From Bacilli bacterium (GTDB lineage: Bacteria > Bacillota_I > Bacilli_A > RF39 > UBA660), in NCBI GenBank assembly GCA_017622175.1, contig JAGARQ010000004.1:1-49050 (forward strand): DNA of 49,050 nt, written 5' to 3'. Shown piece after piece: positions 15,583 to 23,366 of the stretch. Position 1 is the stretch's first letter. Every line of letters begins with the position of its first letter. Under the pieces are notes generated by a model. The model ran no database searches. It was not told the DNA's origin and worked only from the letters and a program-made list of their open reading frames with translations. Made by a program: the position numbers and the translations under genes.

Positions 15583-18234
15583 ATGTTAAAAAATAAAAAA
15601 GGATTTACACTAGTAGAAATATTAGCAGCAATAACTATCCTAGGAATCTTAATGGGAATTGCTGTAACAGCTGTAACAGGTGTTATTCAAAATGGAAAAG
15701 AATCACATTATGAAACAGCAGAAGAAAATTTGAACTTAGCTGGTCAAACTTATGCCCAACAAAATAGAGCAGCATTACCTAAAGCCATCGGTCAAAAGAC
15801 AAAAGTGCCATTATCGGTATTAATGCAAAAAAAATATATTGGAGAAATTAAAGACTATAGTGACAACAATTGTGATCCAAATAAGTCTTATGTTCAAATA
15901 TATAAATATGATCAAGATAAGTATTCGTATACAGCCTTTTTAGATTGCCCAGGTTATAATAGTAAAGAAACAGTAGCAGAACAAACACCTGAGATTGAAG
16001 CATATATTGATTCACCAGAGGATAATCCAAAATTAAAAATGACTATCAAAGGAAATGATAAACTTTCAAGTTATAGTTATATTATTTATAGAGATACAAA
16101 AGAAGTTAAAAACACAGGAAATGTTACAGTCCTTGGGCAAGAAACATTTTCAAAAACAGAATCTTTATCAGCATACACTCCAGGAAAAATTAAAATTGTT
16201 ATTGTTGCAACAAATATATATGGAAATACAAAAACAAAAACAATTTCTAACGATTTAAAAGATACAAAACCACCAACATGTATAATTAAAGAAGAAGATA
16301 AAGAAGAAACAGCAACAAAACCATGGATTAATAGTGGTTCAAGAAAAATAACAGTTGGTTGTGATGATGGAGATGGTTCAGGTTGTACAAGAACAACATA
16401 TACAACAACATTTAGAACATCAACAGGAATCGGAAAAATCACAATTGCAGATGAACATGGTAATAAAACAGACTGTAATGTCGTGGTAAGAATAGATAAA
16501 GAAACTCCAAAAATTACAGTAAAAGCCTATAAGAGAAATTCAGCAGGAAATAGTACAGGAAGTGTTTTAAAAGAAACAACATTAAATGCAGCAACTAAGT
16601 CATATGATTCAAAAACACTTAATTTAGCAACAAAACCATCAACAGGTTGGTTTAATAACGCTGAATATCCAGATGGAATTTATCTAAGTATTAAAGTGGA
16701 AGATGAACACACAATTCAAACATATGTAGAAAAAGTTAATGATGGAGGATTAGCAACATCAACAACTGATGATTCAGCTTTAAAAAATACAATCGTTTCA
16801 GAAAATCCAACAACAAAAACATTAGATAAGAATCAATCAATTACAGTAGATGGATATAGAACAATGGCAGTTATTGCTACAGATAAAGCAGGAAATACTT
16901 CGAGAGTAAATATAACAATTCCTCTAGATAGAGGAGAACCAACATGTTCTTCAAATGATGGAACAACAAGCTGGACAAGAAGTAATAGAACAGTAACACA
17001 ATACTGTGCAGATGGAATAAGTGGTTGTAAACAAGCATCTTATCCAACAGAATATAGTTCAACAACAAAAACAAGTTCAGTAACAATAGAAGATATTGCA
17101 GGAAATACTAAATCTTGTTCATACAATGTTTATGTAGATAAAACAAATCCGACAAAACCTACAAGTGGTTCAATTGGAACTGTAAGTGGAAGTAATACTA
17201 CAGGAACAATTCAAACTGCTGCGGGAGGTTCAACAGATGCGCATTCAGGATTAAGTCATTATTTATATAAAGTAACTAACTCAAGCACAAAACCAGCAAA
17301 GGCAGATGTAAATTCAACGGCATTAACATTCCCAAGATCTTGTGGAACCAGTTACTATGCATGGGCTGTAGCTGTGGATAATGTAGGAAACATTTCTTCA
17401 GTAGCAAGTCTTGGAAACACAGCAGATGCAGCCAGTAATTATAGTGAATGGTCTGGATGTAGTGCAACTTGCGGCGGAGGAACTAAAACAAGAACAAACA
17501 CTTGTGCTTTAGTAACAACTGATTTATCAGCTTCTTGTAATACACATGACTGTTGTACAAATACAAGAACAGAATGGGGAGACTATGGTGATTGCACAGC
17601 AGCGTGTGGTGGTGGAACCAAAACAAGATATGGAACAAAATATAGTACAGACAATGGTGCAAACTGCGGGTCAACCAGTGAAACAGTAAACTGTAATCAA
17701 CAAGGATGTTGTGATAGTACTTACTATGGTGACTATTCCGCATACGGAGATTGTTCAGCAGTATGTGGTGGAGGAACAAAATCAAGATATAGATATAAAC
17801 TTTCAAGTTATAACCACGGATGGTGTGAAACAGAATGGGACTCAGCATCATGTAATACACAAGGGTGTTGTTCGAGCACTTACTATGGTGATTATTCTGC
17901 ATATGGAGATTGTTCTGCCACATGTGGTGGAGGAACAAAATCAAGATATAGATATAAACTTTCAAGTTATAACCACGGATGGTGTGAAACAGAATGGGAC
18001 TCAGCCTCATGTAATACACATTCATGTTGTTCAATAACAGCTCATAATGGTTCATTATGTTGGACATTCGCATCAAATAACATGGGTGGAGGAGCCAACT
18101 ATAGTAATGGTAAATTATCAGTGTGCTATGATGCAGCTGGAACAAACTGTGCTCCAGGAAATGGTGATACAATTGATTATGCTTGTGGAAGATTAAGTGT
18201 ATATGGATATAATTACTTTAAATACTGTCCATAG
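15583..18234 (+). CDS. Giant prepilin-like surface protein with thrombospondin type 1-like repeats
   Basis: The 883-residue protein starts with a class III signal, MLKNKKGFTLVEILAAITILG: prepilin peptidase would cut after Gly and methylate Phe, leaving a hydrophobic helix that assembles into type IV pilus-like or pseudopilus fibres. A pilin-like head (to about 135) is followed by several Ig-like beta domains rich in Thr/Lys with paired cysteines (about 138-600). Next come four cysteine-rich modules from about 618 with W-x-x-C-S-x-x-C-G-G-G-T-K-x-R, the hallmark of thrombospondin type 1 repeats, and a final Cys-rich domain. The last two modules are nearly identical. No pilus assembly genes are in the window. 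An adhesive role is inferred. GGGAGTGG precedes the ATG. Confidence 0.85.
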   Translation: MLKNKKGFTLVEILAAITILGILMGIAVTAVTGVIQNGKESHYETAEENLNLAGQTYAQQNRAALPKAIGQKTKVPLSVLMQKKYIGEIKDYSDNNCDPNKSYVQIYKYDQDKYSYTAFLDCPGYNSKETVAEQTPEIEAYIDSPEDNPKLKMTIKGNDKLSSYSYIIYRDTKEVKNTGNVTVLGQETFSKTESLSAYTPGKIKIVIVATNIYGNTKTKTISNDLKDTKPPTCIIKEEDKEETATKPWINSGSRKITVGCDDGDGSGCTRTTYTTTFRTSTGIGKITIADEHGNKTDCNVVVRIDKETPKITVKAYKRNSAGNSTGSVLKETTLNAATKSYDSKTLNLATKPSTGWFNNAEYPDGIYLSIKVEDEHTIQTYVEKVNDGGLATSTTDDSALKNTIVSENPTTKTLDKNQSITVDGYRTMAVIATDKAGNTSRVNITIPLDRGEPTCSSNDGTTSWTRSNRTVTQYCADGISGCKQASYPTEYSSTTKTSSVTIEDIAGNTKSCSYNVYVDKTNPTKPTSGSIGTVSGSNTTGTIQTAAGGSTDAHSGLSHYLYKVTNSSTKPAKADVNSTALTFPRSCGTSYYAWAVAVDNVGNISSVASLGNTADAASNYSEWSGCSATCGGGTKTRTNTCALVTTDLSASCNTHDCCTNTRTEWGDYGDCTAACGGGTKTRYGTKYSTDNGANCGSTSETVNCNQQGCCDSTYYGDYSAYGDCSAVCGGGTKSRYRYKLSSYNHGWCETEWDSASCNTQGCCSSTYYGDYSAYGDCSATCGGGTKSRYRYKLSSYNHGWCETEWDSASCNTHSCCSITAHNGSLCWTFASNNMGGGANYSNGKLSVCYDAAGTNCAPGNGDTIDYACGRLSVYGYNYFKYCP
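17719..18036 (+). repeat. 159-bp tandem duplication encoding a TSP1-like module
   Basis: Two in-frame copies (17719-17877 and 17878-18036) each encode 53 residues. They contain an 83-nt stretch (17764-17846 in the first copy) that looks identical in the second by eye. Differences elsewhere are mostly synonymous, which suggests recent duplication or gene conversion. Confidence 0.85.
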
Positions 18235-18248
18235 AAAGGTGGTAAACA

Positions 18249-18875
18249 ATGAAAAATAGTAAGATATATTTATTAATAGTATTATTGGCAATTGCTTTAA
18301 TTACTGGAGGTATAATTATATCAATTACTCCTTCAACAAACACTAGCAAAAAAGAACAACAACCAACTGAAACAAGAAAATACAAAACAGTTGAAACAGT
18401 ACCAACAGATACAGTAAATCCTCTTTCTAAAGAAGAGGGAGGATTTACATCTGTTGCAAAAAAATCAGGATTTGAAAAAGTTCAATGTACAGAAAATTCT
18501 TGTACTGCATCAAATAAAGGCTATACAAATTCTAAATCAGAAGATACAGTAATGTATAATTATGATAAAGATGGAAATGTTGATAGTTTTAACGTTGCAA
18601 TATATATGTATAAATCAGACTATAATGTAGATAATGTAACTGCAAGATTAAATTCAGTTATTAAAAACTATGTTGGAAAAGATGTACCAAAAGATTTTAT
18701 TCAAAACATAATGTCTAATTTAGAAAAAGCAAATGATGATATTTATATTGATACAATGACAATTGGAACAAATACTGCTGAAATTAATATTGGTAAAGCT
18801 AACGAGGACTATTACATCATTAAATATTGGTTAATTTCAACAGAAACATATAATCAATATAAAGGTATAAAGTAA
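18249..18875 (+). CDS. Membrane-anchored extracellular protein, unknown function
   Basis: The 208-residue protein has an N-terminal membrane helix (about 6-27, LLIVLLAIALITGGIIISI), a Ser/Thr/Pro/Lys-rich linker and an exported domain of mixed alpha/beta type with two nearby cysteines (VQCTENSCTA). There is no lipobox. It starts 14 bases after the giant prepilin-like gene with AAAGGTGG before the ATG, so it is almost certainly in the same operon. It may be an accessory pilin or assembly/anchoring partner, but no homology supports that. Confidence 0.7.
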   Translation: MKNSKIYLLIVLLAIALITGGIIISITPSTNTSKKEQQPTETRKYKTVETVPTDTVNPLSKEEGGFTSVAKKSGFEKVQCTENSCTASNKGYTNSKSEDTVMYNYDKDGNVDSFNVAIYMYKSDYNVDNVTARLNSVIKNYVGKDVPKDFIQNIMSNLEKANDDIYIDTMTIGTNTAEINIGKANEDYYIIKYWLISTETYNQYKGIK

Positions 18876-18886
18876 AGGAGAATTAC

Positions 18887-19315
18887 ATGAAAAAGAAAGG
18901 TTTAATAATCGGAATAATAAGTATAGTTTTAGTAGTAGCAATTATATTACTAATTGTATTATTGCCAAATAAAAACAATTCAAAAAAAGAAGAAAATAAA
19001 CCAACAAATATCGAGTTAAAATCAAAAAGAACATTTGAAGGGTTTGATTTTGTAAATGCCAAAATGAAAGAATTAGAAGAAGGAAAATATGCAATAGATG
19101 TAACTGTAACTAATAAATCAGCTAAGAAAGAACCAACAAGAGTAATTATTACTTATTATGGGGAAAACAAAAAAGAATTAGGAGCAGCCATCTGTATGAT
19201 TCCTCCAATGGATGTAGAAAAAACACTAGATTTACAATGCTCTAGTAATGTAAAAGAAATACTAAAGGCAGTTGATTATAAAGTAGTAAAAACAGATAAA
19301 GAAATTGGTGAGTAA
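18887..19315 (+). CDS. Small membrane-anchored extracellular protein, FxLYD-like
   Basis: The 142-residue product has one N-terminal membrane helix (about 5-26) and an outside beta-rich domain: GKYAIDVTVTNKSAKKEPTRVIITYYGENKKELG resembles small Ig-like FxLYD domains of exported Firmicutes proteins in its alternating hydrophobic pattern. Two cysteines (ICMIPP and LQCSSN) may pair. It follows the previous gene after 11 bases with AAAGGAG before the ATG, as third gene of the prepilin operon. Function unknown. Confidence 0.7.
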   Translation: MKKKGLIIGIISIVLVVAIILLIVLLPNKNNSKKEENKPTNIELKSKRTFEGFDFVNAKMKELEEGKYAIDVTVTNKSAKKEPTRVIITYYGENKKELGAAICMIPPMDVEKTLDLQCSSNVKEILKAVDYKVVKTDKEIGE

Positions 19316-19341
19316 AGCAATCATAAAGATTGCTTTTTTTT
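19314..19341 (+). terminator. Rho-independent terminator of the prepilin operon
   Basis: AAAGCAATC/GATTGCTTT (19314-19322 and 19328-19336) has a 5-nt loop and a T tail. The first arm overlaps the stop codon. Confidence 0.85.
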
Positions 19342-19342
19342 A

Positions 19343-19372
19343 TTGAAAACATCTAATAAATAGTAGTATAAT
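19343..19372 (+). promoter_or_regulatory. Promoter of the carboxypeptidase-truB gene
   Basis: TTGAAA (19343-19348), an 18-nt spacer, TATAAT (19367-19372), 24 bases before the start codon. Confidence 0.75.
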
Positions 19373-19395
19373 TAAAAAGCCAAAGAGGTGATAAG

Positions 19396-20793
19396 ATGAC
19401 AAATACACTTTTAATAAACAAAGATAATAAAATAAAAGAGTCATATTATAAAAGAGTAAACTTTATTAATATAAAAGATATTGATAATCAAGATACTAAA
19501 ATTGAAAAAGAAACATATGAACAATTTCTAAAACTACAAAAATTCTTACAAGAAAAAGATATTATAATTGGTATTGACTCAGCATATCGTAGTGAACAAA
19601 GACAATTAGAATTATATAATGAATTTATCGAAAAATATGGTCAAGAATATGCTGATAAAATAGTAGCTCCAGTTGGTACAAGTGAACACCATACAGGACT
19701 AGCTATTGATCTTGCACTAAAAAGTAACAATGAATACTTAGATGCAGATATGGTTCATCAAGAACAAGAACCAATTTATCAAGAAATACACAAACACCTA
19801 AAAGACTTTGGTTTTATATTAAGATATCCAGAAGGAAAAGAATCTATCACAGGATACCCTTATGAGCCATGGCACATAAGATATGTAGGAGAATTTGTTG
19901 CTAAAATAATTTATGAAAATAATTACACACTAGAAGAATATTTACAAGATTTTAGTGGAGTAATTTTAGTTAACAAAGAAAAAGATATGACATCATTTGA
20001 TGTTGTAAATGAAATTAGTCACTTATTTGGTATAAAAAGAGTAGGACATACAGGAACTCTTGATCCTTTAGCAGAAGGAGTCCTACTAGTTGCTATTGGA
20101 AAAGCCACCAAAATAGTAGAGTTATTAACAGCTACTTATAAAGAATATATAGCTGAAGTAAAATTAGGGATAAAAACAGATACATTAGATATAACAGGAA
20201 AAACTATAGATACTAAAGATATACCAAATCTAAATAATTTAGAAGAAGTAATAAATAGTTTTAAAAAGACCTATCTTCAAGAAGTTCCAATTTATTCAGC
20301 AGTAAAGGTAAATGGAAAAAAACTTTATGAATATGCAAGAAACAATGAAAAAGTAGAACTTCCAAAGAAAATCGTAACAATTAAAGAAATAGAATTGCTT
20401 GATAAAACTAAAGATACCTTTAAATTTAAAACACTAGTATCAAAAGGCTGCTACATAAGAAGTTTAATAAATGATATTGGAAATGAATTAAATACATATG
20501 CAACAATGACTTCTTTAATTAGAACAAAACAAGGTAAAGTATCTATAGAAGAAACAAATGCATTAAGTGATATAAAAAATAACAAATTTAAATTATATAA
20601 GATAGATGAAGTATTAGAACTTGAATCTATAAATGTATCGGATGAACTAGCTCAAAAAATAAGAACTGGCCAAAAGATAAATAATGAATTTAATATACAA
20701 GACAAAGTAATTTTTAAAGACAAAAACAATTTCATATTAGGAATATATGAGTCAAAAAATGGTTTTCTAACAGTATGGAAAAACTTCGTATAG
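19396..20793 (+). CDS. truB: Fusion of D,D-carboxypeptidase (VanY type) and tRNA pseudouridine-55 synthase TruB
   Basis: One 465-residue frame carries two enzymes. Residues 1-185 are a zinc D-Ala-D-Ala carboxypeptidase of the VanY (M15) family: SAYRSEQRQ, S-E-H-H-T-G-L-A-I-D (zinc ligands His98 and Asp105) and EPWHIRYVG (catalytic Glu157, zinc ligand His160), all intact. Residues 188-465 are TruB, which makes pseudouridine 55 in tRNA: GVILVNKEKDMTSFDVV, GHTGTLDPLAEGVLL (catalytic Asp223), YSAVKVNGKKLYEYAR, GCYIRSLINDIG. There is no signal peptide, so the peptidase would be cytosolic, as VanX is, whereas VanY enzymes are usually exported. truB normally follows rbfA; here it is 16 kb away. No internal start with a clear ribosome binding site was seen at the junction. 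Confidence 0.92.
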   Translation: MTNTLLINKDNKIKESYYKRVNFINIKDIDNQDTKIEKETYEQFLKLQKFLQEKDIIIGIDSAYRSEQRQLELYNEFIEKYGQEYADKIVAPVGTSEHHTGLAIDLALKSNNEYLDADMVHQEQEPIYQEIHKHLKDFGFILRYPEGKESITGYPYEPWHIRYVGEFVAKIIYENNYTLEEYLQDFSGVILVNKEKDMTSFDVVNEISHLFGIKRVGHTGTLDPLAEGVLLVAIGKATKIVELLTATYKEYIAEVKLGIKTDTLDITGKTIDTKDIPNLNNLEEVINSFKKTYLQEVPIYSAVKVNGKKLYEYARNNEKVELPKKIVTIKEIELLDKTKDTFKFKTLVSKGCYIRSLINDIGNELNTYATMTSLIRTKQGKVSIEETNALSDIKNNKFKLYKIDEVLELESINVSDELAQKIRTGQKINNEFNIQDKVIFKDKNNFILGIYESKNGFLTVWKNFV

Positions 20794-20824
20794 TTAAGTT
20801 TTGCTTTACTTTTTCGCCATAATA

Positions 20825-20833
20825 TGATATAAT
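20825..20833 (+). promoter_or_regulatory. Extended -10 promoter
   Basis: TGATATAAT, with a weak TTTACT 17 nt upstream of the -10, lies 31 bases before the start codon. Confidence 0.65.
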
Positions 20834-20864
20834 ATGTCCACATATGAAAAAGGGGAGATTGAAT

Positions 20865-22142
20865 ATGGAAAACTTCGTAAACTATTACGATATATTAGGT
20901 GTGAGTCGAACTGCTAGCCAAGATGAAATTAAAAAAGCATTCAGAAAACTTGCTATGGAAAACCATCCAGATAAGTTTCAAAAATGTTCACCAGAAGAAA
21001 TTGATAGAAGAACAAAAATATTCCAAAAAATTTCAAATGCTTACGATATAATTGGAGATGAAAAAAAACGTCGTGAATATGACTTAGAATTTGCTGAGTA
21101 TGAAAGACGTCAAGCTGAAAGAGAAGCTGAAGCAAGAGCTAGACAAGAACAAAGACAACAAGAACAACGTCGAAGAAGCGAGCAACACTCTTACAGCGAA
21201 AGAACAACTCAAGGAAGAACATCTTCAACCGGTCAAAGAAAAGCATCTGAAAGAACAAGAAAAACTGTTAAAGAAGAGGGAGGGTTCAAAAAAGCCTTTT
21301 CTGATATTAAAACAGCTTGGCAAGAAGTTCGAACAGAAGAAAAGAAAAAACCATTTTTAAAACGTCATAAAACTCTTAGTGGTAGAATCTATCGTAATTA
21401 TTACAAAGAAAACGGTTCAACCCTAGATGATGTCTTATTCGTTTTAAAAAGCGGAAGCTTACATATATTTGCAGAAGCATTATATCAACTTGAAAAATTA
21501 ACACATATTACAGAAGATTCAGTACCAAAATACGTTATACGTAACCGTGTACTTGCATACGTACTTGCCTTAACAATGATTTTATCAGGAGCCTTAGTTA
21601 CTAAAAATACTGATCCTGATCAAATAACAAACCCACCAGGTTCGTACCAAACACAAACTCCAGATACTGGAAAAGATCTTGGTATTGAAGATGGTTCATA
21701 TCAAGAAGAACAAGAAAGACAAGAACAAGCTAAAGAATCAAGAGATTATATTGTTATTCGTAAATATACAATTCAACCAGATGATATGCTTTCAGTACTA
21801 GCAATTAATGCTAATACATCAATAGAAAGTATTATGGCATTAAATAATTTATCTTCACCAGATTTAATTAAATATGGAGAAACACTATACATTCCATATC
21901 TAATTAATGGAGAAGACTTAAAATATGCAACAGTAGCAGCATACTATCAACCTGGTTCAGACTTAGAAGCATTTGCTCAAAAATATGGAACAGATGCTGC
22001 TTCAATTTATGAATTAAATCAAGAAGCATTTGAAAATGGTAAAGTAATTAGTAGTACATTATTAGTACCAACATTCGCTTCTCAAAAAGAAATAAAAGAA
22101 GCAAAAGAAATTAAAACTTACACTTATAGTAATAATAATTAA
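20865..22142 (+). CDS. J-domain / transmembrane / LysM-like protein
   Basis: The 425-residue protein begins with a J-domain (1-70; helix II, H34-P35-D36, helix III) that should stimulate a cytosolic DnaK. A strongly charged Gln/Arg/Glu-rich coil follows (about 75-150), then a basic region, one membrane helix (about 227-246, AYVLALTMILSGALV), a Pro/Thr/Gln-rich linker and a C-terminal LysM-like domain (about 295-350: YTIQPDDMLSVLAINANTS, LNNLSSPDLIKYGETLYIP) with a second weaker LysM-like stretch. By the positive-inside rule the J-domain is inside and LysM outside, where it could bind peptidoglycan. The start is at 20865, after GGGGAGATTGAAT; the upstream ATG at 20844 precedes that site. Confidence 0.85.
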   Translation: MENFVNYYDILGVSRTASQDEIKKAFRKLAMENHPDKFQKCSPEEIDRRTKIFQKISNAYDIIGDEKKRREYDLEFAEYERRQAEREAEARARQEQRQQEQRRRSEQHSYSERTTQGRTSSTGQRKASERTRKTVKEEGGFKKAFSDIKTAWQEVRTEEKKKPFLKRHKTLSGRIYRNYYKENGSTLDDVLFVLKSGSLHIFAEALYQLEKLTHITEDSVPKYVIRNRVLAYVLALTMILSGALVTKNTDPDQITNPPGSYQTQTPDTGKDLGIEDGSYQEEQERQEQAKESRDYIVIRKYTIQPDDMLSVLAINANTSIESIMALNNLSSPDLIKYGETLYIPYLINGEDLKYATVAAYYQPGSDLEAFAQKYGTDAASIYELNQEAFENGKVISSTLLVPTFASQKEIKEAKEIKTYTYSNNN

Positions 22143-22147
22143 CATCA

Positions 22148-22181
22148 AAAACGAGATTACAAAAGTAATTTCGTTTTTTTG
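22148..22181 (+). terminator. Rho-independent terminator
   Basis: AAACGAGATTAC/GTAATTTCGTTT (one G-U pair) has a 4-nt loop and a T7 tail. Confidence 0.85.
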
Positions 22182-22185
22182 TGTA

Positions 22186-22209
22186 AAGTTTTTAAGTTTT
22201 TAAGTTTTT
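22186..22209. repeat. Three tandem copies of AAGTTTTT
   Basis: A perfect 8-bp unit is repeated three times in the short gap after the terminator. It is low-complexity sequence of unclear meaning. Confidence 0.8.
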
Positions 22210-22222
22210 AGTATTAGATTAC

Positions 22223-22251
22223 TTTAACAAGAAAAAAATATATAGTATAAT
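22223..22251 (+). promoter_or_regulatory. Promoter of the exchanger gene
   Basis: TTTAAC (22223-22228), a 17-nt spacer, TATAAT (22246-22251), 30 bases before the start codon. Confidence 0.6.
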
Positions 22252-22280
22252 GTTAAAAGAAAGATAAGGGTTGTGATTAA

Positions 22281-23237
22281 ATGTTAGAATTAATATTTTT
22301 AATAATTGGTTTTATCATGATTATAAAAGCAAGCGATGTACTAGTCGACGCAGCATCATCAATAGCAACAAAATTCCACGTACCAAAAATGTTAATTGCA
22401 TTAACAATTGTATCATTTGGTACATGTGCACCAGAAGTTGCTATTTCATTTAATAGCGTTATGGCAAAAAATGGTACCATGGCTTTTGCCAATGTTGTAG
22501 GTAGTTGTATCGTAAATGTCTTTTTAATAATCGGACTAGCAGCATTAGTTAAACCAATCAAAGTAAAACACCAAACTGTAAAAAAAGAAATCCCAATCCT
22601 TTTATTAGTAACTACATCATTCTCAGTATTGATGCTAGATAGTATTTTCAATAGTAGAAATCCTAATGTATTTTCTAGAGCAGATGGAATAGTATTGATT
22701 CTTTTATTCTTCATGTTCGTAGCATATTTAATTCAACTATTTCGAGGAAGAGCAATAGAAGAGGCAGAAGAATCCGTTGAAATAAAATATGATAATATTT
22801 TTATTGCAATCACACTATTAGTATTATCAATAGTAATGATTTGTATGAGTAGCGATGTAATAGTCGATAATGCCACTAAGTTAGCTCAAGCAATTGGTAT
22901 AAGTGAAAAGGTCATTACAATGACTGCTATAGTTATTGGAACATCTCTTCCAGAGTTAATGTTAACAGTATCATCTGCTAAAAAAGGCGAATTTGATATG
23001 ACCATTGGTAACATTGTTGGAACAAATATATTCAATGTTTGTATTGTATTAGGTTTACCAGTCGCAATCTATGGAGATATCTTATTACAAAGTTTCTCAG
23101 TAGTAGATATATTAGTAGTATTCCTAACTTCATTTGATTTATTCTTATTTGCTCGTAGCGAAAGAGAAGTCTCTAAAAAAGAAGGAATATTAATGCTTCT
23201 AATATTTATTGTTTACTATACATACTTATTTATATAA
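22281..23237 (+). CDS. Calcium/sodium antiporter, CaCA family (YrbG type)
   Basis: The 318-residue membrane protein has about ten helices and the two inverted alpha-repeats of the cation/Ca2+ exchanger superfamily. The first holds SFGTCAPEVAISFNSVMAKNG and NVVGSCIVNVFLI, the second IGTSLPELMLTVSSAKKGE and NIVGTNIFNVCIVLGLP. The acidic residues in the two PE motifs bind the transported ions. The order and size fit K+-independent bacterial exchangers such as YrbG, which expel Ca2+ in exchange for Na+ or H+. It is monocistronic with its own promoter and terminator. Confidence 0.93.
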   Translation: MLELIFLIIGFIMIIKASDVLVDAASSIATKFHVPKMLIALTIVSFGTCAPEVAISFNSVMAKNGTMAFANVVGSCIVNVFLIIGLAALVKPIKVKHQTVKKEIPILLLVTTSFSVLMLDSIFNSRNPNVFSRADGIVLILLFFMFVAYLIQLFRGRAIEEAEESVEIKYDNIFIAITLLVLSIVMICMSSDVIVDNATKLAQAIGISEKVITMTAIVIGTSLPELMLTVSSAKKGEFDMTIGNIVGTNIFNVCIVLGLPVAIYGDILLQSFSVVDILVVFLTSFDLFLFARSEREVSKKEGILMLLIFIVYYTYLFI

Positions 23238-23241
23238 ACAC

Positions 23242-23270
23242 AAAAAGCATCTAAAATATGCTTTTTTTAT
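23242..23270 (+). terminator. Rho-independent terminator
   Basis: AAAAAGCAT/ATGCTTTTT has a 7-nt loop and a T-rich tail. Confidence 0.85.
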
Positions 23271-23303
23271 TTGTCAAAAAAATGAAAAATAAAGGATATT
23301 AGG

Positions 23304-23332
23304 TTGAAAAGAATTTGCTAAAATTGTATAAT
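23304..23332 (+). promoter_or_regulatory. Promoter of essC
   Basis: TTGAAA (23304-23309), a 17-nt spacer, TATAAT (23327-23332), 35 bases before the start codon. It is one of the best consensus promoters in the window. Confidence 0.8.
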
Positions 23333-23366
23333 TATAATAAGGGTAAAAGAATATAGAGGTGGACCT

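Noticed and set aside
17483-18172. 229-aa minus-strand open frame opposite the TSP1-like modules
   Set aside because: Its His/Leu/Tyr-rich repetitive sequence mirrors the repeats on the plus strand; there is no start signal and the plus-strand protein is clearly real.
15583-18234. Eukaryotic contamination as source of the TSP1-like modules
   Set aside because: The frame is continuous with a bacterial prepilin leader, has bacterial ribosome binding signals, the same AT-rich codon use as neighbours and bacterial genes on both sides.
19940-19990. Assembly artefact joining two genes at the carboxypeptidase-TruB junction
   Set aside because: The frame, base composition and spacing are continuous and neither domain is truncated; rejected for now, though read coverage would settle it.
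22186-22209. Triple AAGTTTTT as a CRISPR or regulatory array
   Set aside because: The units are contiguous 8-mers without spacers in very AT-rich DNA; slippage explains it.
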